From Kineosphaera sp032229625 (GTDB lineage: Bacteria; Actinomycetota; Actinomycetes; Actinomycetales; Dermatophilaceae), in contig JAVTVZ010000087.1 in assembly GCA_032229625.1 (NCBI GenBank), positions 4,347 through 68,346 on the forward strand: a stretch of 64,000 nt of DNA, given 5' to 3'. Position 1 is the stretch's first letter; every line of letters begins with the position of its first letter. Positions 7,929 through 17,115 of this stretch are shown here, in pieces. A program made the position numbers and the translations under genes. The notes under the pieces were generated by a model that was not told where the DNA came from, made no database searches, and worked only from the letters and a program-made list of their open reading frames with translations.

Positions 7929-9089
7929 ATGAGCGAGCACATGTCCGACGACCTGACCGCCGCGGGACGCGACGTCCGACCCTTCACCGACGAGCTGCGC
8001 GCCGAGCACGCCGTCGTGCAGAATTCCTCCGGCGAGTGGTGCGTGCTGCGCCACGCCCAGGTCGTCGAGGCCGCGACCGACGACCTCACCTACTCCAGCG
8101 CGGTGTCCCGCCACCTGCAGGTCCCCAACGGCCTCGACGGCGCGATGCACGACGCCTTCCGGGCGCTGGTCGACGAGTTCTTCACGGCGCCGGCCCTGGC
8201 GCCCTACGCCCCGCTCTTCCGGCAGATCGCCGACAGGATCGTCGCGGACCTGCCGCGCGACCGCAGCGTCGACGCCGTCGACGACATCGGGGCCGTCTAC
8301 GCCGTGCGGGCCCAGTGCGGGTGGCTCGGCTGGCCGGAGGATCTCGAGCCGCAGCTGCTGGACTGGATGACGCAGAACCACGCGGCGACCCGGTCCGGGG
8401 ACTACTCGTGGACAGCGGCCGTCGCCGCGGACTTCGACGCGATCATCACCGCGATCGTGGCGCCGCGCCGCGTCGACGCCGCGGGCGCCCCCGACGATCT
8501 GACGACCCGGCTCGTGCGCTCCCGCGTGCAGGGACAGCCGCTGTCGCAGGACCAGGTCGTCTCGATCCTGCGCAACTGGACCGGCGGCGACCTCGGCTCC
8601 ATCGCCCTGTGCGTCGGTGTCGTCGTCGCGCACCTCGCCGGCGCACCCCAGGTGCTCGCCTCCCTCGCCGACGCCGACGACGAGCACCTCGACGCGGTGC
8701 TGGAGGAGATCCTGCGGCTGGACAATCCCTTCGTCTCCAACCGGCGCGTCACGACTCGCCCGACGACCCTCGGCGGCCAGGAGCTGCCCGCCGGCGCGCG
8801 GATCAAGCTGCACTGGACATCGGCGAACAGGGATGAATCGGTCTTCGGCGTCGACGACTTCGACCCGTCGGCGCACCGCGGCGACAACCTGGTCTACGGC
8901 GTCGGGCGACACGTGTGCCCCGGCCGGCCGCTCGCGGCGCTCCAGATGCGGGCGCTCGTGCGGGCTCTCATCGCAGGCACCGGTGGCCTCGCCCTCGACC
9001 CCGACAACCCGCCCGAGCGGGAGATCTCACCCGTCGGCGGCTACCGGCACGTCCCGGTCCTCCTGCGCCCGGGCTCGGCCGACTCGTGA
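7929..9089 (+). CDS. Cytochrome P450
   Basis: 386 aa soluble bacterial P450. Haem-ligand loop YGVGRHVCPGRPLA with Cys330; ExxR as EILR (260-263). The I-helix motif reads GGDLGS (219-224) in place of the canonical (A/G)GxDT, so the usual oxygen-activating Thr is Ser or displaced; this variant is seen in a P450 subgroup. No ferredoxin or reductase gene is adjacent. A TAGGAC box ends 6 nt before the ATG. Its stop codon is directly abutted by that of helY on the other strand. Substrate unknown. Confidence 0.9.
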   Translation: MSEHMSDDLTAAGRDVRPFTDELRAEHAVVQNSSGEWCVLRHAQVVEAATDDLTYSSAVSRHLQVPNGLDGAMHDAFRALVDEFFTAPALAPYAPLFRQIADRIVADLPRDRSVDAVDDIGAVYAVRAQCGWLGWPEDLEPQLLDWMTQNHAATRSGDYSWTAAVAADFDAIITAIVAPRRVDAAGAPDDLTTRLVRSRVQGQPLSQDQVVSILRNWTGGDLGSIALCVGVVVAHLAGAPQVLASLADADDEHLDAVLEEILRLDNPFVSNRRVTTRPTTLGGQELPAGARIKLHWTSANRDESVFGVDDFDPSAHRGDNLVYGVGRHVCPGRPLAALQMRALVRALIAGTGGLALDPDNPPEREISPVGGYRHVPVLLRPGSADS

Positions 9090-12023
9090 TCAGTCGATCC
9101 GGTCGGCGGCGACGACCCCGCGCATGACCGCGGCGACGGCCCGGCGGGCGGTCGCGCGCAGCTCCGGCTCGGGCGCGGCGACGGCGAGCTGGTCGAGCAG
9201 GTCGACGATCTGCTTGCAACGGCGCACGAAGTCACCGGCCGCCAGGTCGGTGTCGCGCAGGACGACCTCGAGGCGCTGCCCCGCCGCCCACCGGTGCACC
9301 GGCCACGCCAGCCCGGGATCGGGGTAGGCGGTCAACGACACCGACTCCGCCGCCTCGAGGTCTTCCAACTCGCTCCACAGCCGCACCATCTGGTCGTGGG
9401 CGAGCTCGACGTCGTCGCCCGGCATCCGCGCCTGACGGGTCTCGTCCTCGCGGCGCGGCTCATAGACCAGGCACGACACGGCGGCCGCCAGCCCGGCCGC
9501 GTCCAGGCGCCGCCACACACCGGCGCGCAGACACTGGGCCGTCAGCAGGTCCCGCTCGGTGTAGAGGCGCGCGAGGCGCCGCCCGTCGGGTGTCACCGTG
9601 TCGCCGCCGTCGTCGAGGTAGCCCAGCCGCGTCAGCAGCCCGCAGATCCGCTCGAAGGTGCGGGCGACCGAGTTGGTGCGGCCCGCGACGCGGCGCCGCA
9701 GCCCGTCGGTCTCGCGGCGCAACCGGTAGTAGCGCTCGGCCCAGCGGGCGTGATGCTCCCGGTCGGGGCAGCCGTGCACGGGGTGCGCGCGCAGCGCCCG
9801 GCGCAGCTCGTCGATGCGGGCCTGCACGTCGCGGGCGCCGGCGTCGAGCCGCTGGGCGGCGGACTTGCGCTCCCCCGGGGGGCGGCTCGTCGCCACCTGC
9901 GCCCGCATCGTCGCGGCGAGGTCGCGGCGCTGCGTGGCGACGCGCACGTTGAGGGTCTTGGGCAGGCGGATCCGCCCCAGCGGCTCGACCGGCACGTCGA
10001 GATCGGCGGCCACGAGCCGCCGCTGCCGCGCGTCCTCGGTGACGACGAGCACGTCCGGTGCGCCGGGGCGGCCCGCGCGCCCGGCCGGCCGGCCGCGGGA
10101 GATCCCGACGACGACCGCCCGCCCGCTGTGTCGGCCGTCGACGAGCGAGACGACGTCGCCGGGCGACAGCGCGGCCAGGCTCTCCTCGACGAGCCGCCCG
10201 CGGTGCGCCGACCGCTCCCGCGCCGCGCCCTTCTCCAGCGTCGAGACCTCGTCGCGCATCGCCGCATACTCGGCGAAATCCCCGAGCTCGCACGTCATCG
10301 CCTGCGCATAGCCGGCGAGGGCCTCGTCGTGCTCGGTGATCTGACGGGTCAGGCCGACGACCGCGCGGTCGGCCTGGAACTGCGCGAACGACGTCTGCAA
10401 CACCTGCGCCGCCTGCGCCCGGCCCATCCGCTCCACGAGGTTGACCGCCATGTTGTAGGTCGGTCGGAAGCTGCTGCGCAGCGGATACGTGCGCGTCGAG
10501 GCGAGTCCGGCGACCGCGAGCGGATCCATCGACGGGTGCCACAGCACGACGGCGTGCCCCTCGACGTCGATGCCGCGCCGGCCCGCGCGGCCGGTGAGCT
10601 GGGTGTATTCGGCCGGTGTGATGTCGGCGTGGGTCTGGCCGTTGAACTTCACGAGCTTCTCCAGCACGACCGTGCGGGCCGGCATGTTGATGCCCAACGC
10701 GAGGGTCTCGGTGGCGAAGACACACGTGATCTCGCCGGCGGTGAAGAGCTCCTCGACGATCTCGCGGAAGGTCGGCAGCATCCCGGCGTGATGGGCCGCG
10801 AAGCCGCGGCTCAGGCCCGCGACGAAGTCCCAGTAGCCGAGCACCGACAGGTCCTCCGGCGCGATACCGGCGACCCGGCTCTCCACGAGCCGGGTGATGC
10901 GCTCGCCGGCGGCGTCGTCGACGAGCCGCACGTCCCAGCTGAGCAGCTGGCCGACGGCGGCGTCGCAGCCGGCGCGGCTGAAGATGAAGGTGATCGCCGG
11001 CAGCAGCCCGTTGCGGTCGAGCAGGGCGACGACCTCCGCGCGGCTCGGGGCGGACCCGCGGGCACCGGTAGGGGGTCGCTCGTCGCGGGTCCACACCGGG
11101 GAGTCCACCCGGCCGCCGCGCTGGGCCGCCGCCGGCCGCGCGCGTCGATCGTCGGAGCCGCCGCGGCGTGCCTTGCCGCGCCGCCCGTGGGGGGCGCCGG
11201 CGTCCTCGCGGCGACCGTGCCGGGCCCCGCGGGCGCTGCCCGGGCGGGCGACCCGCTCGCGGATCGCGGCGAGCAGGTCGGGGTTGACCGCGTCGGCGGG
11301 CGCGCGGCCGTCGGCGCCCGGGGTCGGGGCGTGCTCGATGAAGAGGTCGTAGATGTCGCGGCCCACGAGCATGTGCTGCCACAGCGGCACCGGGCGGTGC
11401 TCGGAGACGACGACCTCGGTGTCGCCGCGGACCGCGCCGAGCCAGGCGCCGAACTCCTCGGCGTTGCTGACGGTCGCCGACAGCGACGCGACGAGCACGT
11501 CCTGCGGCAGGTGGATGATGACCTCTTCCCAGACGGCGCCGCGGAAGCGGTCGGCGAGGTAGTGCACCTCGTCCATGACGACATACCCCAGGCCCGCGAG
11601 GGTGTCCGATTCCCCGTACAGCATGTTGCGCAGCACCTCGGTCGTCATGACGACGACCGGTGCCTCGCCGTTGATCGAGGAGTCGCCGGTGAGCAGGCCG
11701 ACGGCGTCACTGCCGTGGCGGCGCACCAGGTCGGCGTACTTCTGGTTGCTCAGCGCCTTGATGGGGGTCGTGTAGAACGCCTTGCGGCCGCTCGTCAGCG
11801 CCAGGTGCACCGCGAACTCCCCCACGACCGTCTTGCCGGCGCCCGTCGGGGCGGCGACGAGCACGCCGCGACCGTCCTCGAGCGCTGCAGCCGCGCGCTC
11901 CTGGAAATCATCGAGCGGGAAGTCGAGGGTCGCGGTGAACTGCGCGAGCTTCGGGTGCCGCGCGGTCCCCCGCCGGCGTGCGTCCGCGAAGCGTTCGGCG
12001 GGGCTGAGCTGGTCGGCCGACAT
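9090..12023 (-). CDS. helY: DEAD/DEAH-box helicase HelY (Ski2/Mtr4-like)
   Basis: 977 aa superfamily 2 helicase. Walker A APTGAGKT (58-65), DEVH box (151-154), SLSATVSNAEEF motif III, FATETLALGINMPARTVV and the QLTGRAGRRGID motif VI; a C-terminal DSHCT domain follows. An Arg-rich insert at about 205-260 separates the RecA-like domains. The ATG at 12023 is supported by the DNA-damage-type promoter that ends 6 nt upstream. The family acts in RNA/DNA unwinding; the actinobacterial role is not settled. It is convergent with the P450 with no spacer between stops (9087-9089 and 9090-9092). Confidence 0.92.
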   Translation of the reverse strand: MSADQLSPAERFADARRRGTARHPKLAQFTATLDFPLDDFQERAAAALEDGRGVLVAAPTGAGKTVVGEFAVHLALTSGRKAFYTTPIKALSNQKYADLVRRHGSDAVGLLTGDSSINGEAPVVVMTTEVLRNMLYGESDTLAGLGYVVMDEVHYLADRFRGAVWEEVIIHLPQDVLVASLSATVSNAEEFGAWLGAVRGDTEVVVSEHRPVPLWQHMLVGRDIYDLFIEHAPTPGADGRAPADAVNPDLLAAIRERVARPGSARGARHGRREDAGAPHGRRGKARRGGSDDRRARPAAAQRGGRVDSPVWTRDERPPTGARGSAPSRAEVVALLDRNGLLPAITFIFSRAGCDAAVGQLLSWDVRLVDDAAGERITRLVESRVAGIAPEDLSVLGYWDFVAGLSRGFAAHHAGMLPTFREIVEELFTAGEITCVFATETLALGINMPARTVVLEKLVKFNGQTHADITPAEYTQLTGRAGRRGIDVEGHAVVLWHPSMDPLAVAGLASTRTYPLRSSFRPTYNMAVNLVERMGRAQAAQVLQTSFAQFQADRAVVGLTRQITEHDEALAGYAQAMTCELGDFAEYAAMRDEVSTLEKGAARERSAHRGRLVEESLAALSPGDVVSLVDGRHSGRAVVVGISRGRPAGRAGRPGAPDVLVVTEDARQRRLVAADLDVPVEPLGRIRLPKTLNVRVATQRRDLAATMRAQVATSRPPGERKSAAQRLDAGARDVQARIDELRRALRAHPVHGCPDREHHARWAERYYRLRRETDGLRRRVAGRTNSVARTFERICGLLTRLGYLDDGGDTVTPDGRRLARLYTERDLLTAQCLRAGVWRRLDAAGLAAAVSCLVYEPRREDETRQARMPGDDVELAHDQMVRLWSELEDLEAAESVSLTAYPDPGLAWPVHRWAAGQRLEVVLRDTDLAAGDFVRRCKQIVDLLDQLAVAAPEPELRATARRAVAAVMRGVVAADRID

Positions 12024-12029
12024 GTCGAC

Positions 12030-12052
12030 ACCGTACGTCACGGGTCCGACAA
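12030..12052 (-). promoter_or_regulatory. PafBC/RecA-NDp-type promoter of helY
   Basis: Minus strand: TTGTCGGAC (12044-12052), exactly 8 bp, TACGGT (12030-12035), 6 nt, ATG. Seven of nine positions match TTGTCRGTG, and the -10 is a full TANNNT. The geometry predicts a leaderless, DNA-damage-inducible transcript. Confidence 0.6.
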
Positions 12053-12084
12053 CCTTCGCGACGTCGGGCCACGGTGAGGCAGCG

Positions 12085-12166
12085 GTGGGCCCGCGGTGGG
12101 CCACTGTGGGCCAGCTGTGGGCCAGCTGTGGGCCAGCTGTGGGCCACTGTGGGCCGGCGCTGGGCC
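12085..12166. repeat. Helically phased GTGGGCC array
   Basis: Seven exact GTGGGCC copies start at 12085, 12096, 12106, 12117, 12128, 12139 and 12149, with an eighth imperfect copy to 12166. The spacing of 10-11 bp is one helical turn, so all copies face the same side of the DNA. The array lies between helY (divergent) and the glycosyltransferase gene. Confidence 0.75.
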
Positions 12167-12255
12167 CGCTGCCGACCTCCGCGCCGGCGCCACGCCGAGG
12201 CCGAGCGCCGCCGGTTGATCGGCGAGATCGCTTGGGGGACCTAGGCTGTCGTCTC

Positions 12256-13302
12256 GTGAGTGCTTGCTCGCGCCCAGCGAACGGCCGACCCGCGACGCGG
12301 GCCCTGGCGACCGTCCACGCCGGTGACGACCCGCTGTGGATGCGCCACGTCGCGGAATACCCGCTCCGGGCGCCGGGCACGATCGGCGGCCCGCGCGATC
12401 TGCTCGGGCTGTGGGCGGCGCACCGGGGGCGCGAGGTCGTCTTCCTCAACGGCGCCCACGGGCGCGCCCGCCGCTACCGCGACCTCGTCTTCGCCGTGCT
12501 GCTCAACACCCATCACCGGCTCACCGGACGGCCCCGGCCGCGGGTCGTCGTCTTCGACGCGACGTGGGAGCCGGGCAGCCGGGCCCTGGCCGCCGCGGCC
12601 CCCTGGCTGGCCCCGGTGCTGCCCCGGCTGGCCCGCACGGCGATCCGGGCCATCGACGGCCCGCACCTGCATTACGCCGTGCTCAGCACCGACGAGACCC
12701 GCAGCTTCCCGGACGTGTGGGGCGTCGACCCGCGACGGGTCGCCTTCCTGGCCTTCCCGCACACGATGTGGGAGCTGGAGCGGTATGCGGCCCTCGTCCA
12801 CGACGGCGGCTACCTGTGGGCCGGTGGCAACTCGCTGCGCGACTACGACCTGCTCGCGCGGGCCGTGCGCGGGCTCGGCATCGAGACGCGGGTGCACGCC
12901 CGCTGGACACCACCGGGCGGGGACCCCGGCATCACCGCAGGTCAGGTGCCGCATGAGGACTTCATGGCCGCGATGGCCGGCGCCCGTGCGGTCGTCGTGC
13001 CGCTGGCGCAGTCGGTGCGCAGCGCGGGCCAGCAGACCTATCTCAACGCGATGGTGCTCGGCAAGCCCGTCATCGTCACCGCGGCCCCCGGCGTGCTCGA
13101 CTACATCCGCCCCGGCGTCACCGGCGTCGTCGTGCCGCCCGACGAGCGGGCGTTGTCCGCGGCCATCGCGCACGCGATGGATCCGGCCCACGCCGCCCAC
13201 TACGCGCGGATGGGCGCGGCGGCCCGCGCCGACGTGCTCGAGCGCTTCACCGAGCACACCTACCGCGAGCAGCTGCTGCGCCTCGCGGGCCTCATCGACT
13301 GA
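12256..13302 (+). CDS. Glycosyltransferase (GT4-like), substrate unknown
   Basis: 348 aa from the GTG at 12256, preceded by a TAGGCT box 8 nt upstream (leaderless type); a longer frame would run antisense into helY. The N-terminal half is a divergent Rossmann domain (VVVFDATWEPGSR). The C-terminal half resembles GT4 donor-binding domains: VVVPLAQSVRSAGQQTYLNAMVLGKPVIVT, then GVLDYIRPGVTGVVVPPDE, which matches the usual EGxP...G..G.lv-pgd order but with QTYLNAM in place of the ExFGxxxxE motif. It has no signal peptide or membrane helix. Neighbours give no clue to the acceptor. Confidence 0.72.
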   Translation: MSACSRPANGRPATRALATVHAGDDPLWMRHVAEYPLRAPGTIGGPRDLLGLWAAHRGREVVFLNGAHGRARRYRDLVFAVLLNTHHRLTGRPRPRVVVFDATWEPGSRALAAAAPWLAPVLPRLARTAIRAIDGPHLHYAVLSTDETRSFPDVWGVDPRRVAFLAFPHTMWELERYAALVHDGGYLWAGGNSLRDYDLLARAVRGLGIETRVHARWTPPGGDPGITAGQVPHEDFMAAMAGARAVVVPLAQSVRSAGQQTYLNAMVLGKPVIVTAAPGVLDYIRPGVTGVVVPPDERALSAAIAHAMDPAHAAHYARMGAAARADVLERFTEHTYREQLLRLAGLID

Positions 13303-13378
13303 CGCGACCGACGGCGGGCGGTGGATGATCGGCCCCCGCAGCGCCGACCGGCGGCGGCACCGACCTGCGGCGGCCGGC

Positions 13379-14332
13379 TCAGAGCGGGCTGGCGGCGTCG
13401 TCGGGCAGGTCGGCCCAGTCGGGGCGCTGCTTGGCGCGGCGCTTGTCGAGCAGGAGCGCCACCCCGTAGGCCGCGAAATACAGCCCGCACATCGGCGCGG
13501 CCAGCGCGATCATGGTCCACGCGTCCGGCGTCGGGGTCATCATCGCGGCGAAGACGAAGTTGAGGATCACCGCGATCCGCCAGCCCTTGAGCATGACGTG
13601 GGCCGGCAAGACGTGCGCGACGTTGAGCGCGACGAGCAGCACCGGCAGCAGGAAGGCCAACCCGAAGGCGAGGATGAAGCGGGTGACGAACGCGATGTAC
13701 TGGTCGGCGGGGATGAGGTTCCACGCCCCCATCGGGGTGAACTCGATGAGCACCCGCACGGCGGTCGGCAGCACGTAGTTGGCCAGCGCACAGCCCCCGA
13801 GGAAGAGCGGGACCGCGGCGAGGATGAAGACGACGGCGGTCCGCTTCTCCTTCTTCGTCAGCCCCGGCACGATGAACGCCCACAGCTGCCAGAGCCACAC
13901 CGGGCTGGCGAGGATGACACCGAGCCACAGGGCCACGGTCAGCTGCAGCCCGAAGGGCGTCGTCAACCCCTGATAGTTCAGTCCGATGTCGCCCCAGCCC
14001 TGGCGCACCTTGAGCTGCTGCAGCGGCCGCTGCAGGAAGTCCAGGAGCCAGTGGTATTCGACCCAGCCGACGACCGCGCCGAGCACGACTGCGATGACGC
14101 AGATGATGAGCCGGTTGCGCAGCTCGCGCAGGTGGTCTCCGAGGGACATGCGGCCCTCGGGGTCACGCTTCTTGCGGCGGGGCAGGCGCACCCGCCGACG
14201 TGTGACCACGGTGTCCGGCGGCGCGGCTTCGTCGGCGGGGACGGTCAGGGCGGCCTCGCCGGTGTCCCCAGCGTCCCCAGCGTCCCCGGTGCCCCCGGTG
14301 CCGGGGGTCTGGGGGTCCAGGCTCGTGCTCAT
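13379..14332 (-). CDS. tatC: Sec-independent protein translocase TatC
   Basis: 317 aa with six membrane helices. Family signatures: SLGDHLRELRNRL at the start of the core, PVWLWQLWAFIVPGL and FGLAFLLPVLLVAL. TatC recognises the twin-arginine signal. The N-terminal ~50 residues are a Gly/Asp/Thr-rich extension encoded by a GTCCCCAGC-type repeat (14262-14310), absent from most TatC proteins. It follows tatA in an operon; no tatB is present here, consistent with a TatAC system or a tatB elsewhere. Confidence 0.95.
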   Translation of the reverse strand: MSTSLDPQTPGTGGTGDAGDAGDTGEAALTVPADEAAPPDTVVTRRRVRLPRRKKRDPEGRMSLGDHLRELRNRLIICVIAVVLGAVVGWVEYHWLLDFLQRPLQQLKVRQGWGDIGLNYQGLTTPFGLQLTVALWLGVILASPVWLWQLWAFIVPGLTKKEKRTAVVFILAAVPLFLGGCALANYVLPTAVRVLIEFTPMGAWNLIPADQYIAFVTRFILAFGLAFLLPVLLVALNVAHVLPAHVMLKGWRIAVILNFVFAAMMTPTPDAWTMIALAAPMCGLYFAAYGVALLLDKRRAKQRPDWADLPDDAASPL

Positions 14333-14381
14333 CGCTGCGCTCCGGTGCTCAGGTCCGCCGGTGTCCGCCGCCCGACCGCGG

Positions 14382-14714
14382 TCAGGAGCGCGGCTGCGGG
14401 GTGTCGGTCGGCGCCTGCTGCGCGCCGCCCTGAGCTGCCTCGTCCGCGGCCTCCGGCCCCGTGCGTCCGGTGCGCCCGGTGTGTCCTGGTGTGCCCGGCT
14501 GCTCGGCCGTGCGGGCCTCGCCGCGCACCGTGTCCTGGCTCGCCGCGCTCGGCCGCGACTCGCCCTTCATCTCCTCGACCTCGGCCTTGAAGATGCGCAT
14601 CGAGCGGCCCAGCGAGCGCGCCGCGTCGGGCAGACGCTTCCACCCGAAGACCAGGACGATGACGATGATGAGGACGACCAGATGCCATCCCTCGAAGAGT
14701 CCGCGCCATCCCAT
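14382..14714 (-). CDS. tatA: Twin-arginine translocase subunit TatA
   Basis: 110 aa. One N-terminal transmembrane helix (LVVLIIVIVLVFGWKRLPD) with the invariant FG-x-K/R-LP hinge, then an amphipathic helix (AARSLGRSMRIFKAEVEEM) and a disordered polar tail with GRTGRTG repeats. It forms the Tat pore. The ATG at 14714 has GGAGGAAA about 6 nt upstream. Co-directional with pafC upstream and tatC downstream. Confidence 0.95.
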   Translation of the reverse strand: MGWRGLFEGWHLVVLIIVIVLVFGWKRLPDAARSLGRSMRIFKAEVEEMKGESRPSAASQDTVRGEARTAEQPGTPGHTGRTGRTGPEAADEAAQGGAQQAPTDTPQPRS

Positions 14715-14798
14715 GTCAGTTTCCTCCCGTGCGTGCCCCGGCCCTGCGGCGGTCGCGTGCCGACCGCCCCAGCCGGTGGCCCACGTCGTGTGTCACCG

Positions 14799-14874
14799 CT
14801 GTCGTAGATAACCGCTGTCGTAGGTCGAGCTGTCGTGGATCGAACTGTCGTGTCTCGAACTGTCGAAGGTCGCC
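14799..14874. repeat. 15-bp degenerate tandem repeat, 5 copies
   Basis: CTGTCG cores at 14799, 14815, 14830, 14845 and 14860 begin 15-16-bp units of the type CTGTCGTGGATCGAA. The repeat fills the pafC-tatA intergenic region, upstream of the tatA ribosome-binding site. It is non-coding and has no CRISPR features. Confidence 0.7.
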
Positions 14875-14925
14875 GACACCGCCCACGGTCGGCGCGCAGT
14901 CGCGCCGGGCATCGCGGCTGCGAGT

Positions 14926-15933
14926 CTACAGGTCGACCCCGTAGGCGAGCAGGGCCGCGCAGGCGCCGTCGGCCACCTCGCGGGCGAGCTGGGAAGGGGA
15001 GACGACCCGGGCCTGATCACCGAGGCGCCACAGCAGTCGGCGCACCCAGGACAGGTCCGAGACGTGCAGGACCACCAGTGCGGCGCCGCTGGGTCGCCCG
15101 TCCTCACCGGTGATCTCGGTGATCGACTCGTGCGGGTAGTAGTCGGCGACCCAGCGGGCGCCGGGCGCGAGCTCCAGCTCGACGACCACGTCGGAGCCGT
15201 CGCTGCGATACAGCCCGTCGTCGAGATCCCGGCGTCGCGCGCGGGCCCGCGCCGGTGGGGTGCCGTCGACGTCGAGCACCTGCATCGACTCGATCCGGTC
15301 GAGCCGGAAGAGGCGGGTGTCGGCGGCGCGGTGGCAGTAGGCCTCGAGATACCAGTGCCCGTCCTGGGCGTAGAGCCGCATCGGGTCGACGTCGCGGGTC
15401 GTCAGGTCGTCGCGGCTGGCGACGAGATAGTCGAGCCGCACCCGCCGGGCGTCGCGCAGGGCCTCCTGCAGGGCCAGGAGTCGGTCGGTCTCGGCCTCGT
15501 CGGCGACGTGCACGTGGATCCGACGCTCGGCGTCCTCGACGAGGGGTCGGGCGTGCGAGCCGGTCGCGGCCTCGAGCTTGGCCAGGGTCGACGCGACGAT
15601 CCGGGAGTCCCCGAGCTGACCGGTGGCCTCGATGGCCCGCAGCGCCACGATGAGGGTGAGCGCCTCCTCCAGGCTCAGCCGCAGCGGCCGGGCGATCGTG
15701 TCGGCGTTGCCCAGATAGACCCGACCCGTCTCCCATTCGGCCTCGATGAGGTCGTCCGGCATGCCGCCGGGCAGGCCGCACAGGAAGAGCAGACCGAGGT
15801 CCTTCTCCAGCGCCTTGGGCGTGAGGCCGAATTCGCGGGCCGCCTCCGCCACCGTCACGCCCTGGTGCGCCAGCAGCCACGGCACCATCGTCAGGAGCCG
15901 CGCGACGCGCGCGGTCGAGGACTGCTGGCTCAT
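14926..15933 (-). CDS. pafC: WYL-domain transcriptional activator PafC
   Basis: 335 aa. N-terminal winged helix (about 8-70, VARLLTMVPWLLAHQGVTV and AREFGLTPKALEKDL), a linker, then the WYL domain with GHWYLEAYCHRAADTRLFRLDRI (about 205-228) and a WCX-type C-terminus. PafB and PafC act as a heterodimer that switches on the LexA-independent mycobacterial DNA-damage response. GGAGG lies about 7 nt upstream of the ATG. Probably co-transcribed with pafB. Targets with the matching promoter motif are found in this same window. Confidence 0.93.
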   Translation of the reverse strand: MSQQSSTARVARLLTMVPWLLAHQGVTVAEAAREFGLTPKALEKDLGLLFLCGLPGGMPDDLIEAEWETGRVYLGNADTIARPLRLSLEEALTLIVALRAIEATGQLGDSRIVASTLAKLEAATGSHARPLVEDAERRIHVHVADEAETDRLLALQEALRDARRVRLDYLVASRDDLTTRDVDPMRLYAQDGHWYLEAYCHRAADTRLFRLDRIESMQVLDVDGTPPARARARRRDLDDGLYRSDGSDVVVELELAPGARWVADYYPHESITEITGEDGRPSGAALVVLHVSDLSWVRRLLWRLGDQARVVSPSQLAREVADGACAALLAYGVDL

Positions 15934-15957
15934 GGCGCGACCTCCTGCGCATCGGCG

Positions 15958-17091
15958 TCATCCCGTGCCGCGNNNNNNNNNNNNNNNNNNNNNNNNNNNN
16001 NNNNNNNNNNNNNNNNNNNNNNNNNNNNNNNNNNNNNNNNNNNNNNNNNNNNNNNNNNNNNNNNNNNNNNNNGTGTCGTCCCGCGTTGTGTCGTCCCGCG
16101 TCGCGTCGTCCCGCAGCACGCTGCGCAGGCGCGCGATCACGGCGGCACGCAACGACTCCGGCTCGACGACGCGCACGTCCGGCCCGTACCAACAGATCTC
16201 GTCGACGAACCGGCGCTCGTCCCCGTAGGTGATCGACAGCTCGTCCCCGGCCGGGGCCTCCCCCGTGCCCGTCGCACCGGTCGCGCCACCGGCGCGCCGC
16301 CGCAGCGCGTGCGCGCGCCCGGCCCGCACCAGCAGCCGCGCGCTGCGATCGGCGTGCCCCTGCTCGCGCACGGTGAAGCGCACCGTCGAGCGGGGGTCGT
16401 GGTCGGCCGGGACCTCGTACGCGCCGGCCTGCCCGTCGCGGACCACCGGCCCGTCGATGCGCCCGAGGCGGAAGACGCGGGGCGCCTGCCGGTCGGTGTC
16501 GTAGCCCGTCAGATACCACCGGCCGTGCCACGAGGCGATGCCCCACGGCTGCACGTGGCGGCGGGTCGCGGGCCCGCCCGAGCGCCGGTAGTCGAAGGCG
16601 ATCGGCGCGGTCGCCAGCACCGCGGCGCGGACCGCCTCGAAGGCGGGCTCGGTGGTGCGGACCCGGGGCTCGACGCCGAGTGCGGGGCCGGCGTCCGCGT
16701 CGACGGCCACGCCGGCCGCCGCGAGCTTGCGCAGTGCCTCGGCCCCGGCGCCTTCGAGGGAGGCCCGGGTCCACGTCCGGGCCGCCAGGCTCAGCGCCGC
16801 GGCCTCCGACGGCGTGAACTCGATCTGCGGCAGGGCGTATTCACGCCGGTCGATGAAGTATCCGGTGTCGTCCTCGAAGACGGGGTCGACGCGGCTGCGC
16901 AGCGGGATGCCCAGGTCACGCAACTCGACCTTGTCCCGCTCGAACATCCGGTCGAAGGCCTCGTCACCGACCTGCGCATACTGCGGCACGGCCCGCCGCA
17001 CCTGGTCCTTGAGCAGGGGGCGGCGGGTGTGCAACAGGCAGATGACGAGGTTGAGCAGCCGCTCGACCTTCTCCGACGCCTGAGTGGCCAT
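15958..17091 (-). CDS. pafB: WYL-domain transcriptional activator PafB, C-terminal tail interrupted by a gap
   Basis: About 340 residues are readable before the gap. Winged helix at about 5-75 (VERLLNLVICLLHTRRPLL ... ERDKVELRDLGIPL), WYL domain with HGRWYLTGYDTDRQAPRVFRLGRI, WCX-like region ending at RSVLRDD. The C-terminus then enters a 15-bp tandem repeat (ATRDD/TTRDD) in which 100 N are inserted; the frame beyond the gap gives only four residues and a TAG-type stop at 15958, so the true end is uncertain. PafB pairs with PafC in the DNA-damage response. Confidence 0.9.
   Translation of the reverse strand: MATQASEKVERLLNLVICLLHTRRPLLKDQVRRAVPQYAQVGDEAFDRMFERDKVELRDLGIPLRSRVDPVFEDDTGYFIDRREYALPQIEFTPSEAAALSLAARTWTRASLEGAGAEALRKLAAAGVAVDADAGPALGVEPRVRTTEPAFEAVRAAVLATAPIAFDYRRSGGPATRRHVQPWGIASWHGRWYLTGYDTDRQAPRVFRLGRIDGPVVRDGQAGAYEVPADHDPRSTVRFTVREQGHADRSARLLVRAGRAHALRRRAGGATGATGTGEAPAGDELSITYGDERRFVDEICWYGPDVRVVEPESLRAAVIARLRSVLRDDATRDDTTRDDXXXXXXXXXXXXXXXXXXXXXXXXXXXXXXXXXXRGTG
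15973..16072. other. Assembly gap of 100 N in the pafB tail
   Basis: No duplicated flanks. The right edge starts inside a 15-bp tandem repeat (three copies, 16073-16117), so the gap is a real repeat-caused break of unknown length. Confidence 0.9.
16073..16117. repeat. 15-bp tandem repeat encoding T/ATRDD units of PafB
   Basis: Three copies of GTGTCGTCCCGCGTT-like units, in frame with pafB, bordering the assembly gap. Confidence 0.75.
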
Positions 17092-17115
17092 CGGCGATCG
17101 CTGAGGGTCGCCCGA

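Noticed and set aside
14799..14874. CRISPR array
   Set aside because: Units of 15 bp without spacers and no cas genes nearby; a degenerate tandem repeat. The same applies to the repeats at 12085, 46575 and 53163.
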